Of a stretch of 64,000 bases of DNA, positions 41,406 to 51,102 are shown one piece after another. Each line of letters begins with the position of its first letter. Positions within the stretch are counted from its first letter, which is position 1. This DNA is from Paenibacillus amylolyticus. Its GTDB lineage: Bacteria; Bacillota; Bacilli; Paenibacillales; Paenibacillaceae. The stretch covers positions 1 through 64,000 of the forward strand of contig NZ_CP121451.1 in assembly GCF_029689945.1 (NCBI RefSeq), read 5' to 3'. A program made the translations under genes and the position numbers. The notes below the pieces were generated by a model. That model was not told the DNA's origin and made no database searches. It saw only the letters and a program-made list of their open reading frames with translations.

Positions 41406-43493
41406 TTACTGCGAAATCTCGAGCTTTTCCAAAAAAGGCTTTAATTTATCCACAACATAATGGCTTCCACCCCTGCCGTTCACCTCTTCAATTACAGCGG
41501 TTAACAGGTAGGTCGGAGAGTCGGTATCAAACACGACGAAAAATCCGTTCTCCTGCCCCTTCTCTCCCTTTTTCGCTTTCAGTTCGGCTGTTCCCGTCTT
41601 GCCTGCGAGCCCTCCAGGAATTGAATTCAAGGTGTGGGCGGTGCCTCCCTGCCGGGAAACCACTTCTTTCAAAGCATTCTTAACCGTATTTGCGACTTCT
41701 GGAGTAATAATCACCTCAGAGTCCGTGCTTTCTTTTCCCTCGATCAGGACAGGCTTCACCAGTTTCCCCTCATTAATAAAAGGTGTAAAGGACGATGCCA
41801 GATGAATCGGGGACATTAACATCTCCCCTTGTCCATACGACGTATCTGCAAGCAATACCTCAGACGACAGATCCAGATGCGCTTCGTTGGCATATTGGCT
41901 TGGCTTCAGATACAGTTCATCCAGTCCAAAGTTATCGCCAAAACCGAACTTCTGGATCCCATCAATAAACTTGGCGCTCCCCATCTCGATCGCTTCCATG
42001 GCAAAGTAAATGTTGTCCGAGTACACCAGCGCATCGACCATGTTCACCGGGGATAAACTCTTCACACGCTTGACATAATAACCGCCCCAGCTATCGTCTT
42101 TACGCCACTGCAAGCCAGAGATATCATGGGTTTTGTCCGCTGTGGTCACCTTCTCCATCAGTCCAGCTGCAGCTGTAATCGCTTTGAAGGTTGATCCTGG
42201 TGCATATCGGGTCGTGACTCTGTTAATAAAAGGAAGCTTCTCATTCGCCGAATACGCATCCCACTCTGCCTGTGTAAGTCCTGTAACCATCTTGTTCGGG
42301 TTATAGGAAGGCGCACTGACCAATGCCAGCAGGTTGCCGTCCGTCGGATTCATCAGAACCATCGCACCGGCGTCTCCGCCGCTGGATAATGTCTGATACA
42401 ATTTCTTTTGCTGCTTGGAGCTAATCGTCAGTTGAATATTCTGTCCATCTACAGCATCCATGCGAATAAGCTCAGAACGGGAATTACCGGATTCATCGGT
42501 GATTTCAATCAGACCACCACGTTCACCGCGCAGCTCTTTCTCCATCGACTGCTCCAAACCCGCTTTACCGATCCAATCCTCTGCGCGATAATACCCTTCC
42601 GTATCCTTGTCCAGATCTTCCTTCGTGGCTTTGCGCACGTAACCAATCAGGTGCGCAGCCGCTTCGCCGAGTGGATAATAACGGATTTCCTTACTTTGCA
42701 TCGTAACTCCGCTTAAAGATTCAGGCACGTCAAACTCCTCCGTGGAACCAATCGGGACAAAATACTCCGGCTTCACCCATGTCTGCGCAAGCGCTTTGTG
42801 AATGGCATCTTCCGAAACCTGATAATGACTTGCGATTCGGGTAATCATCTGGTCCGGGTTATCACCAAGTTTCTCCGGTACAATGCCCCATTCATTCATC
42901 GTGCCCTTGGTAGCAAGCGGCAAACCATCACGATCCACAATGTCTCCCCGATCCGGGAACAATGTCCTCACTCGTACTTTACTTCCCTTAACCATGTCAT
43001 TCAGGATCAGCGAAGGCTGCCAGTTAATTTTCCAGTTTTTGCTGCCGTCCTCAAGCTCCTGCCGGACCAGTTTTAATGTATGCGTCTCATTGACTTCTCC
43101 CAGAAAAGTTGTCAGCTGCAAATTGTAATCGACCTCATACGTATCCGGGTTTGGTTTCTCTGTATCGGTCTTACTGCCATCCGAAGCCGTTTCGGCAGCT
43201 TCCACAGGCTTGACCTCAGCCTTGACGTTGGACACTTCCATCCCCGAATAGATTGCATTGTATTTCTCGACAAATTGTTCCCTGGTCATACCCGACTCTT
43301 CCAGCGAAGCAGGCGTCATTAAGGTATACAGTTGGTCAAACTCTTTTTTTTGCAGATGCTCTATGTACTGATTTACGGTAGTCTGGGGCTTGGCTTCTGC
43401 TTCTTTGTTATTTTGCATGTATAGATACATTCCGATTCCACCTGCAAATAAGATGGGCAGCAGTCCGTACATTAATTTGCGTTTGGATTTCAT
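41406..43493 (-). CDS. Class B penicillin-binding protein (PBP3/MecA-N type transpeptidase)
   Basis: About 695 residues. An N-terminal membrane anchor (LMYGLLPILFAGGIGMYLYM) is followed by an NTF2-like MecA_N domain (about 40-165), the PBP dimerisation domain (RGDIVDRDGLPLA) and a transpeptidase domain. Active-site motifs: STFK (near 430), SDN (near 488) and KTG (near 630). It cross-links peptidoglycan outside the membrane. The MecA_N extension is also found in PbpC of Bacillus subtilis and PBP2a, which have low beta-lactam affinity. Whether that holds here is unknown. Start at 43493 (ATGAAATCC) after GAGGTGATGTAACC; the upstream in-frame ATG lacks a site. Confidence 0.93.
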   Translation of the reverse strand: MKSKRKLMYGLLPILFAGGIGMYLYMQNNKEAEAKPQTTVNQYIEHLQKKEFDQLYTLMTPASLEESGMTREQFVEKYNAIYSGMEVSNVKAEVKPVEAAETASDGSKTDTEKPNPDTYEVDYNLQLTTFLGEVNETHTLKLVRQELEDGSKNWKINWQPSLILNDMVKGSKVRVRTLFPDRGDIVDRDGLPLATKGTMNEWGIVPEKLGDNPDQMITRIASHYQVSEDAIHKALAQTWVKPEYFVPIGSTEEFDVPESLSGVTMQSKEIRYYPLGEAAAHLIGYVRKATKEDLDKDTEGYYRAEDWIGKAGLEQSMEKELRGERGGLIEITDESGNSRSELIRMDAVDGQNIQLTISSKQQKKLYQTLSSGGDAGAMVLMNPTDGNLLALVSAPSYNPNKMVTGLTQAEWDAYSANEKLPFINRVTTRYAPGSTFKAITAAAGLMEKVTTADKTHDISGLQWRKDDSWGGYYVKRVKSLSPVNMVDALVYSDNIYFAMEAIEMGSAKFIDGIQKFGFGDNFGLDELYLKPSQYANEAHLDLSSEVLLADTSYGQGEMLMSPIHLASSFTPFINEGKLVKPVLIEGKESTDSEVIITPEVANTVKNALKEVVSRQGGTAHTLNSIPGGLAGKTGTAELKAKKGEKGQENGFFVVFDTDSPTYLLTAVIEEVNGRGGSHYVVDKLKPFLEKLEISQ

Positions 43494-43667
43494 GGTTACA
43501 TCACCTCTAATATACACTATAGATTTCCAGAGCCATTTAAACAATGAAACAAATCTGACGAATTTATCATTAAAAATAGCCGAAAGCTCACATAATATGT
43601 TTAAATAAGAAGAGTGGAATTACATACTAAAGCTTTTTTGCTATGCAAAAGGCTGAAAAGGAGCCCG

Positions 43668-44075
43668 ATGATGGAAATCAGCTATTTTTTACTCCCCAAA
43701 GCCGAAGTGGCCTATATCAAGTCTACCGCTTCCATGAAAGATGCTATTGAGCAATTGGAATCGCAACACTACACCGCCATTCCCGTGATTGACCAGGATG
43801 GAAAATATGTTGCTACCCTGTCCGAAGGCGATTTGTTATGGAAAATGCGAAATACACCCGGTTTGACTTTTGATACGATGGATCAGGTTCAAGTCCATGA
43901 GATTAACAATCGGGTATATAATGAATGTGTATTCATCGAGGCTGAAATGGAGGATATGCTGACACTTGCAGCTGACCAAAATTTTGTGCCCGTGGTGGAT
44001 GTCGATCGTGTCTTCCTCGGTATTATCCGTCGCAAGGATATTATTGAATACTATACGCGCAACATTTCGGACTAG
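43668..44075 (+). CDS. CBS-domain pair protein
   Basis: 135 residues made of two CBS motifs (about 8-65 and 70-130): YIKSTASMKDAIEQLESQHYTAIPVIDQDGKYVATLSEGDLLW, and CVFIEAEMEDMLTLAADQNFVPVVDVDRVFLGIIRRKDII. Such stand-alone pairs bind adenine nucleotides or c-di-AMP and sense energy or second-messenger state. Start at 43668 after AAAAGGAGCCCG; the second ATG is adjacent and equally possible. Divergent from the PBP gene. Confidence 0.9.
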   Translation: MMEISYFLLPKAEVAYIKSTASMKDAIEQLESQHYTAIPVIDQDGKYVATLSEGDLLWKMRNTPGLTFDTMDQVQVHEINNRVYNECVFIEAEMEDMLTLAADQNFVPVVDVDRVFLGIIRRKDIIEYYTRNISD

Positions 44076-44104
44076 ATGAAGTCGAACGTCCCCGTAATAA
44101 ACGA

Positions 44105-44152
44105 AAGGGTACTCCGTGGTCAGGTTTGGCCAAAGTGAGTACCCTTCTCTTT
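44105..44152. terminator. Bidirectional terminator between convergent genes
   Basis: AAGGGTACTC (44105-44114) and GAGTACCCTT (44137-44146) form a stem extended by an inner TGGtCA/GCCA pairing, with T-rich sequence on the right (CTCTTTTGG) and A-rich on the left. Confidence 0.8.
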
Positions 44153-44163
44153 TGGGAATCACG

Positions 44164-44604
44164 CTACGTACGCTTGGCACGTTCTTTCTTATAATGACTC
44201 AACACGTCCTTCGGGCTGCCCTGGAATGCACGCTCTTTGCCGAACTCATACGCCTGATGCAGATACGAATACGCCTCGTCATGCTGTTCAAGTCTCATGC
44301 AGATCATGCCGAGATCGATCAATGGACTTGTATTGCTATCCGTACTCCGCATCTGCAACGATATCTCAGCCCACGGCTTCGCCAGTTCATATTGCTTCAG
44401 ATCCATATGTGCGTTCGCGTGGCAGGACGCAATCCAGCTTGCGATCTCCCATTCCATCTTTGGCTCCGGCAACATGCCCCATGCCTGATCATAATAGATA
44501 AGTGCTTGTTCATGCTGCTGTGTCTCTTCCAGCACATTGCCGGCTTCTACCGTTTCTATAATTTGTTGCTCCAGCTCGGCATGTTCCGGTGTCAGATCTT
44601 TCAT
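44164..44604 (-). CDS. TPR-like protein
   Basis: 146 residues, helical throughout, with two to three tetratricopeptide-like units (GNVLEETQQHEQALIYYDQAWGMLPEP; ANAHMDLKQYELAKPWAEISLQM; GMICMRLEQHDEAYSYLHQAYEFG). Likely a protein-interaction module. The start at 44604 overlaps the stop of the SUKH gene (ATGA) and follows GGAGGAGGAGACGG, so both are translated together; an upstream in-frame codon lies inside the neighbour. Confidence 0.85.
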   Translation of the reverse strand: MKDLTPEHAELEQQIIETVEAGNVLEETQQHEQALIYYDQAWGMLPEPKMEWEIASWIASCHANAHMDLKQYELAKPWAEISLQMRSTDSNTSPLIDLGMICMRLEQHDEAYSYLHQAYEFGKERAFQGSPKDVLSHYKKERAKRT

Positions 44605-45050
44605 TGCACCGTCTCCTCCTCCAGAACAAAATACCACTCCAGAAAAGCGTTGAAATCAGCCCACTGCGGTGTACTCTCGCCATTAAGAAAGCGTTCGATG
44701 GACTCTCCCAGTTCCACCAGCACCACTTCTCCCGTCCGACGGTTGTAGAAAAATCCACCTTCCCCTTCAAAACTATCCATTGGAATATACGCCTCGGGAA
44801 GTCCCAGAGTAAGCTGTGCTACATTCATGTCTTCCATATATACGGTGTTCTCCATAAACCAGCAGATCTGATACAACTCCTGATGCCTGCTGTAAAGAGT
44901 CGGCCCATCCTCTGCATGTAAATAAAATTGTGCAAAATCCGACTGAAGATCAATCTCAAGCTTCCGTAAAGCTTCTTCGTAGGCCGCTGGAACATCTTCA
45001 TGCCACCAGCCTTGCTCCTGGCAATGATCAATCACTTTATTGGATAACAT
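44601..45050 (-). CDS. SMI1/KNR4 (SUKH) family protein
   Basis: 149 residues. The C-terminal half (GFFYNRRTGEVVLVELGESIERFLNGESTPQWADFNAFLEWYF) fits the SUKH fold. SUKH proteins often act as immunity proteins for contact-dependent toxins, but many are orphan housekeeping genes. No toxin gene is visible nearby. It starts 25 bases after the GyrI-domain gene stop and is coupled to the TPR gene. Family assignment is by eye. Confidence 0.7.
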   Translation of the reverse strand: MLSNKVIDHCQEQGWWHEDVPAAYEEALRKLEIDLQSDFAQFYLHAEDGPTLYSRHQELYQICWFMENTVYMEDMNVAQLTLGLPEAYIPMDSFEGEGGFFYNRRTGEVVLVELGESIERFLNGESTPQWADFNAFLEWYFVLEEETVQ

Positions 45051-45075
45051 CGTAGACCTCCTAGTTCGATTTTGC

Positions 45076-46212
45076 TCACACAGATTTTACAGGTATCCAG
45101 ATTTGGGGAGGTGTGCCATGACCTTTATACACTTCAAGTTCAGGAATACCTGCATGCTGATATGAAGTGGAGGGAAACCACTCTGTCATAATATGGTGCC
45201 ACAACCGTTGTATCGCCTCGGGCTCTAATTCATCGGCCTCAAATACAGCCCAATGAGACGCGGGAAGTTCGATCGACACCAGACCTTCAGGCACTTCCCC
45301 TGTGTGGGAGGTGGCAATCCAGTACTCCATTTGATTGTCCTGCAGCTCCCTCTGATCGACACAGATGCCCACCAGACCGGGAATAGCTCCGTTATTAAAC
45401 CTGTTTAAACGTTCCTCAATTCCCTCCGCCAAAGCATCCTGCCACATCTTGGGAATTTCTCTTAAATTCTCACCATCCACACAAGAAAATGTTCGTTTGA
45501 TTCCCACAAAGGTAAGCGGCTGTTGTTCGATTACATGTTCATTCACATTCATTCGATGGACTCCTCTCCGAGAGCGATACGGGGCACGGTTCTCCATGAC
45601 CCATTCGTGAAAACATTGGTAGGCGCTGCTGGCATCGGGGGCCGTAAAAAGATACGTTCCTTCCACCTCTCGGCGACTCATCCTGGAATCTGCAAGATCC
45701 CGATCCTCTTCTTCATTCAAAACAATTCGATACGCCCCATCTTCCTCTCTGAAGCCAAGGGCATGTACATTCGTATGTTGTTTATAGTAGCCCAGTTGCA
45801 GAAGGGCTGGTTGCTCTTCTGCCATTATGCCTGTGTAGGCTGGATTGGGGAACTCCTCATCGAAACTGGCTTCATCGGGTGCGATACCTTGATAGAAACC
45901 GTTAACTACATGGCCTAACAGATTCACAATCTGATGTGCGTAGACATATGGAAACTGTTCAATCTCATATACATCACGATCCAACTGGTGCCATTGCAGA
46001 TGCTCCATGATTTTGGAATAGGTAAAGCTGACGGCACTGGAAAGTTCTCGATCCAACGGCTGATTGGCTGTAAGACGAGTCAGTTCCACAATACTGTTCA
46101 CGTATTCCCAGAATAGTTCCTGATCGAAACGTGCCTCCTCATGCAGCATATACAACAAGGTATTCTCTTCTGCTCGTGCATTTTGCATTAGGATCTGAAG
46201 TGCTTGTTCCAT
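45076..46212 (-). CDS. Protein with C-terminal GyrI/AraC effector-binding-like domain
   Basis: 378 residues in two parts. The first 150 are helical and unassigned (MLHEEARFDQELFWEYVNSIVELTRLT). The C-terminal domain (about 220-378) begins QQPLTFVGIKRTFSC and ends with ELEVYKGHGTPPQIWIPVK, the beta-rich GyrI-like small-molecule-binding fold seen at the C end of AraC-type regulators. No helix-turn-helix is evident at the N terminus, so it may be a ligand-binding adaptor and not a transcription factor. First gene of a three-gene operon with the SUKH and TPR genes. Confidence 0.75.
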   Translation of the reverse strand: MEQALQILMQNARAEENTLLYMLHEEARFDQELFWEYVNSIVELTRLTANQPLDRELSSAVSFTYSKIMEHLQWHQLDRDVYEIEQFPYVYAHQIVNLLGHVVNGFYQGIAPDEASFDEEFPNPAYTGIMAEEQPALLQLGYYKQHTNVHALGFREEDGAYRIVLNEEEDRDLADSRMSRREVEGTYLFTAPDASSAYQCFHEWVMENRAPYRSRRGVHRMNVNEHVIEQQPLTFVGIKRTFSCVDGENLREIPKMWQDALAEGIEERLNRFNNGAIPGLVGICVDQRELQDNQMEYWIATSHTGEVPEGLVSIELPASHWAVFEADELEPEAIQRLWHHIMTEWFPSTSYQHAGIPELEVYKGHGTPPQIWIPVKSV

Positions 46213-46398
46213 ATATGATATATACCTCCGATATGAACTATAGTTACTGTATCAAAAGAGCAAGCAGATTGGAAATCGCGCCCGTACTCCTATTCACACG
46301 AAACATATCAAATCCACCCATCCCTCATTTCCTTATTCTGGTGCAACTTTCTTCTTACTCGTTCGTCTAACTACTGACCAACAATGAAGGAGATGACT

Positions 46399-47001
46399 AT
46401 GCGAATAACTTGCAGCCCCGGTTTTCCTGGAAGCATGATTGGATCGATTGATCTTCAGCCATCGAAGCATTACAGCCCACCTTCCATGAACAGTAAGATT
46501 ACAGATTATGTTGATGCCGAACTCGTAACCATTCCCTATGTGGAGGATCCAGCATTCGGATCACACTTTGACGCCATGAAGGTCATGAACGGAACGTATA
46601 AAGATGAAATGCATGTGAGTTATGATGTGGAATTTACAATTGATGTGGACAAAAAAGGCTACATTACGCAATTTGAGCACACGTTCCCGCTTGAACGTTA
46701 TCTGGATCTGATTCGCACCCAGTCCTATAAAGTAATAAAGACGAGCTGGCGTGGACAAACCTTTCATGTGATGACATACAGTTACCTAGAGGAAGTCATT
46801 CATCCGAATAATGTCCTTTTTAAATGTAATCATGCAGAAGATGTGTTTGTGGTCGCTGAACTTGTCTCCAATCACCCCAATGGAAGCGCATCTGAGCACA
46901 GTATCAAGGATCTGCATTTCCGTGCATTAATCTCGGCACGAGATGATCTGTACCCATTAGATTATATGTGTGAGCCTGATTTCGACCTGAGTGTTGACTA
47001 A
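46399..47001 (+). CDS. Hypothetical protein (200 aa)
   Basis: A soluble protein I do not recognise. Start at 46399 (ATGCGAATAACT) after AAGGAGATGACT, better than the upstream ATG at 46384. The sequence is mixed alpha/beta with no signal peptide or membrane segment; notable stretches are YDVEFTIDVDKKGYITQFEHTFPLERYLDLIRTQ and LHFRALISARDDLYPLDYMCEPDFDLS. It is flanked by divergent upstream genes and a strong downstream terminator, so it is a single-gene transcript. Confidence 0.8.
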   Translation: MRITCSPGFPGSMIGSIDLQPSKHYSPPSMNSKITDYVDAELVTIPYVEDPAFGSHFDAMKVMNGTYKDEMHVSYDVEFTIDVDKKGYITQFEHTFPLERYLDLIRTQSYKVIKTSWRGQTFHVMTYSYLEEVIHPNNVLFKCNHAEDVFVVAELVSNHPNGSASEHSIKDLHFRALISARDDLYPLDYMCEPDFDLSVD

Positions 47002-47023
47002 AAAGTAGATACATATCTAGAAG

Positions 47024-47069
47024 GAGCATAAGCTGTCCCGAATCAACGGGCAGCCTGTGCTTTTTTTTT
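47024..47069 (+). terminator. Rho-independent terminator
   Basis: AGCATAAGCTGTCCCG and CGGGCAGCCTGTGCT form a hairpin with small bulges, followed by a run of nine T. It ends the transcript of the 46399-47001 gene. Confidence 0.9.
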
Positions 47070-47239
47070 CACCAAATGAACCATCCGTTTCACTCCTATA
47101 ACTCCCCTCCTTCATACGCTCGGCACTATGCTCCCCACGCCTGTCTCTAAGCAAAGTCAGCTGTAATGTCGATGAATATACCATGATGCTGTACATGCAT
47201 ATGTTCTTCGTACGCTCAACATGGAGAGGGGTTGGAAAC

Positions 47240-49481
47240 ATGGTTTACCGGAAAGATAAAATGCATTCGCTGTTCGCACTGCCTTTGGCGGGCCTGCTGT
47301 TTCTGTTATGGGGTACTCAAGCAGCACATGCTGAACAGGTCGACAGTTTGTTGCCTGAGCGAAGTCAGCAGGAGATTGTACAGAAGTGGAATCAATGGAT
47401 GAGTGGTAAGGATACATCTCCCATGTATACGGAGACGCCTTCGACCATTGCTCCCTACTCTGCCGGTGTGGTAAGTGATGCCTATCTGGAGCAGGGGCTG
47501 AACGCAGCCAACTTTTATCGATTTATTGCGGGTCTACAAGGCGATCTTGTCCTTGATCCTACCTTGAATCGTCAAGCCCAGCACGGGGCTGTTGTGGTCT
47601 CCACGGGTGGATACCTGTCCCATTATCCAGAACAGCCAAGAGATATGGCAAAAGATTTCTTTGAAACAGGTTCGAAGTCTGCCAGCAGCTTCCAATCTGT
47701 ACGTTACCAGCAGTGCCAAGAATAACGTCCTGACCAAAAGCATTCAGGCCTATATGAATGACTCGGATGCCTCCAATATCGATCGACTGGGTCATCGGCG
47801 CTGGATTTTGAGTCCACAACTGCAACGAATCGGATTCGGACTCGCCACTCGCAGTGAAGCAGGCAAGTCATACGATCAGTACTATAGTGCCATGCAGGTA
47901 TTTGACAAAAGCAGAACTGGAGGAACGTCGTTCAACTACAGTCTATTTCCGAATCAGGGCCCTTTTCCAATCGAAGCCTTTGGCAGTACACAGGCCTGGT
48001 CCGTTCAACTGAATACCGATGTATTCGCAAAACCATCACGTTCTGAGGTACAGATCGAGATGATACGGACTTCCGATCAGCGTACATGGACCTTCAATGC
48101 CAAGAATCAGAATAGTGGCTTTCCAACCGGTTATTACAACGTGGACCCTGCGGATAAACAATGGTTTGATCAAGCCTATTTCAATGTAGAGACAGGTGGA
48201 TATGGATATGGTTACGCCATCATCTTCCGTCCTGACGATGTGCAGTTGTTGAAGAACGGCGATATGTTCAACATCCGAATTACAGGTCTTCAAAAGAAAA
48301 ACGGTACAGCAGCGGAGATCTCATATTCCACACGTTTCTTCCATGTTGACGGTGTTCAAGATGCAACACTTACCCGTATAACGCCAAGTCAACAGAATCT
48401 GAACGTTCGAACAGGAGAACAGATTGATCTGCCTTCCATCACTGCCGTGAATGATAACGGAACATCCTATGTTCCGCAGTCCAACGTCTCCTTCACCACG
48501 ACGTCAGATCGCATCGCCATCAAGGATGGCAAAATCCTTGGACTTCAGGCTGGTAAAGCTGAAATTCGGATTCGTTTTGAAGGAGCAGAAGCGGTTGTCT
48601 CTGTTACGGTAACGGGAACTCCCCAATTAAGTGACATCCGTACACATTGGGCGAAGGATGCCATTCAATGGGCAGTTCAACAGGAGATGGTCAGTGGATA
48701 CGAGGATGGAACGTTCAAACCCAACCATCAGGTGAGTGAAGCCGAATTCCTCTCCATGTTGTTCAAGCTGTATGCGGATTCCCATATTATTCAGAGCATT
48801 GATGCTGCGGAGGGACAAGCTGCCAAAGGAAACATCTGGAGTGATCGTTATTATACCTATGCTTCCGCGTTGAATCTGAATCTGGATGCCAGCCAGCAGA
48901 ATCCGAAGCTGCGTAATCATGCCTTGAATCGGACAGAAGTAGCTGTGATCGTATCAGGTCTCGGCGGTAAACATTATACCCAGGATGAAGATGCTATCCG
49001 TTATCTGCTGAACATGGGATACTCTTCAGGCAAAACTGCAGCTACGGTGCAAGGTTACGCGGGACAAGAATCCTTGACCCGGGCAGAGGCGGTTGTTTTT
49101 CTCCAGAACCTGAAGGAAAAAGGCTTTGAGCTATGGAGCAGACCGAAGAATGCTACTGAAGCTACCGAGAATGAGAAGAACGGCGGGCTGCCGGATCAGA
49201 CCATGAAAGCAGTATACTCTGCTGATCACACGCTGGTCCTTCAAGGTACGTTCCCGGCGTATGCCAACCAGACGATACCGATCAAAATCCATGGTCCTTC
49301 GCCTGCTGTAGAGCACATCCAAACGCAGCAGGTTACAACAGATGCCTATGGTAATTTTAAGCTAACGGTAAGTAACCTTGATGCAAAGGAACTTAACCTC
49401 TACGTGGACGTACGCGAAGATTATTCCTACTGGATCAGTGTAGAGGCAGGACGAACTGCGGTAAGTGATTATACGGAGTAA
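47240..49481 (+). CDS. Secreted CAP-domain protein with Big2 and SLH domains (one frameshift)
   Basis: Reconstructed at about 746 residues. Signal peptide (MHSLFALPLAGLLFLLWGTQAAHAEQ), then a CAP/SCP domain (NAANFYRFIAGL, RQAQHGAVVVSTGGYLSHYP, RLGHRRWILSPQ), a Big2-like Ig domain (VTVTG ending near 465), an SLH-type segment (IRTHWAKDAIQWAVQQEMVSGYEDGTFKPNHQVSEAEF) with a weaker repeat after it, and a C-terminal Ig-like domain. SLH domains bind pyruvylated wall polymer, so it should sit on the cell surface. The frame shifts between about 47655 and 47692; one extra base (or two missing) separates KSASS from SNLYVTSSAKNN. Start at 47240 after GGAGAGGGGTTGGAAAC. Confidence 0.87.
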
Positions 49482-49540
49482 AAACAATGAACGTGCAATG
49501 CCCTCTGAGGCAGCGTTTGACTTAGATGAAACCTGAACAA

Positions 49541-49600
49541 GCACCTCACAGAACAGGCACGGAATAACCATTCGTTATCCTCATGCCTTTCTGGAGGTGC
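49541..49600. terminator. Large nested hairpin between convergent genes
   Basis: GCACCTC (49541-49547) pairs with GAGGTGC (49594-49600), enclosing AGGCA/TGCCT and ATAAC/GTTAT pairings. No strong T-tract on either side, so termination efficiency is uncertain. It lies between the SLH-protein and MFS genes. Confidence 0.6.
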
Positions 49601-49634
49601 CTATAAACGACGGGCTCATTATGCCACGTCAGCG

Positions 49635-50978
49635 TTAAGCCCCCATCTCTGTATTCGAACGAGCTGTGCCACCGCGTGGTGTGAAATTGAAATGCCCTTC
49701 ATCCAGTTGCTCGGTCTTGGGCAGGCTGCGGGATACGCGATCAAGCATCCAATATACGCCTACCAGAACAACGGTAATTCCACTTAAGGTGATGACTGTA
49801 GAACTGTGCAACCAGACTCCCAGCGTACCACCGATCAGACTGCCAATTGGCATGGCTATGCCGCTTAATGCCATCGTCGCAGAGAACACCAAACCCAAAT
49901 ATTGCTGCGGTACCCCCTTTTGAACAACGGTATTAATGATAACGTTAACGGCTCCGCCAGGAACCCAGGCCAGTCCATATACCAGAATGCTCAGCCAGCT
50001 CCACGGGGTAAATATGCACCCGATCCAGGCAATTCCTGATATGATGTATGCCACAGAATACAATAGACCCAAACGTACACGTTCCAGTCTGAGATATGGT
50101 GCACATGTTGCACCGATGACACTGCCAAGCGCCTGTGCCATCAGCATTAACCCGTAGATATTGGCTCCGCCGATCTGATCACTATATAGGGGAAGTACAC
50201 TAAATGTCGCTCCTCCTGCAGCATTAATTACCATAATGCCAAAGAGTAATTTGGCCAATGCCGTCTGTGTAAGCAGCCTGATTCCACTCACCATATCATC
50301 GGTATAATTCCTTATAAACAAACGAATTCCTGACGGTGTACTGCCTTTCACCTGTTCAGTAGTTTCATCATATGTATCCTGTTCCTTCTTCATTTTCGAC
50401 TCCATGATATAAGGAGCAATCCGCAATTGGGAGAATAATAACGCACCGATGAAGAAACCGATCGCATTCCAAAAATACAAAGACACCGCACCCAGCGCAA
50501 CAATGAGTATCCCCGAGATGGCATTACAAGCCACATCAATCCCCTGATAAGCGATGGAGAACAGGGAATTACCCTGTGTGAGCTGGTGTTTCTCCAACAC
50601 TCTTGGCAGAGCTGACATCTGCACCGGATACACCCAGGTATTGCAGATGTTCAGAATAGGGGTGATCACCAATACCAGGCCAACACTCAGGAAATCATAG
50701 TACGCAGCAATGGGCACAATTAATAGCAATACGGCCTGAATCAACTGAGTATAGACGAGAATCCCCCGGATCGGAATCCGATCTATCATTGGTCCGGATA
50801 ACAGTTGAATGATTTTCGGCAAAATGGATAAAAACCCCGCGAGTCCTGTGTAAAATGAGGAGCCTCCCAGATTGTAAATCAGCCACATGGCGGATACCGC
50901 ATATAAGCTATCTCCAATGTTGGTTAAGATTCTGCCAAAAAACATCAAACTGAAGTTCTTGTTTTTGAAAATCTCCAT
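49635..50978 (-). CDS. MFS transporter at the end of the second NRPS cluster
   Basis: 447 residues with 12 predicted spans. It starts MEIFKNKNFSLMFFGRILTNIGDSLYAVSAMWLIYNLGGS, the pattern of the enterobactin-exporter/macrolide-efflux-like MFS group. The C-terminal tail is polar. Start after GGAGGTGGGCC. It is the last gene on the same strand as the NRPS, thioesterase and aminotransferase genes (124-base gap after the latter), so export of, or resistance to, that cluster's peptide is the likely role. Confidence 0.88.
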   Translation of the reverse strand: MEIFKNKNFSLMFFGRILTNIGDSLYAVSAMWLIYNLGGSSFYTGLAGFLSILPKIIQLLSGPMIDRIPIRGILVYTQLIQAVLLLIVPIAAYYDFLSVGLVLVITPILNICNTWVYPVQMSALPRVLEKHQLTQGNSLFSIAYQGIDVACNAISGILIVALGAVSLYFWNAIGFFIGALLFSQLRIAPYIMESKMKKEQDTYDETTEQVKGSTPSGIRLFIRNYTDDMVSGIRLLTQTALAKLLFGIMVINAAGGATFSVLPLYSDQIGGANIYGLMLMAQALGSVIGATCAPYLRLERVRLGLLYSVAYIISGIAWIGCIFTPWSWLSILVYGLAWVPGGAVNVIINTVVQKGVPQQYLGLVFSATMALSGIAMPIGSLIGGTLGVWLHSSTVITLSGITVVLVGVYWMLDRVSRSLPKTEQLDEGHFNFTPRGGTARSNTEMGA

Positions 50979-51102
50979 GGCCCACCTCCGCCTACGTCGA
51001 TCCTAAGTCTCATTCCACATCTCTTTCATGCAGCTATGAAGAATGAAGACAAGCGAAGTCATTCCTGCTCCGCTTGGTTCAATCCGTTATTCTGTTAGAA
51101 CG

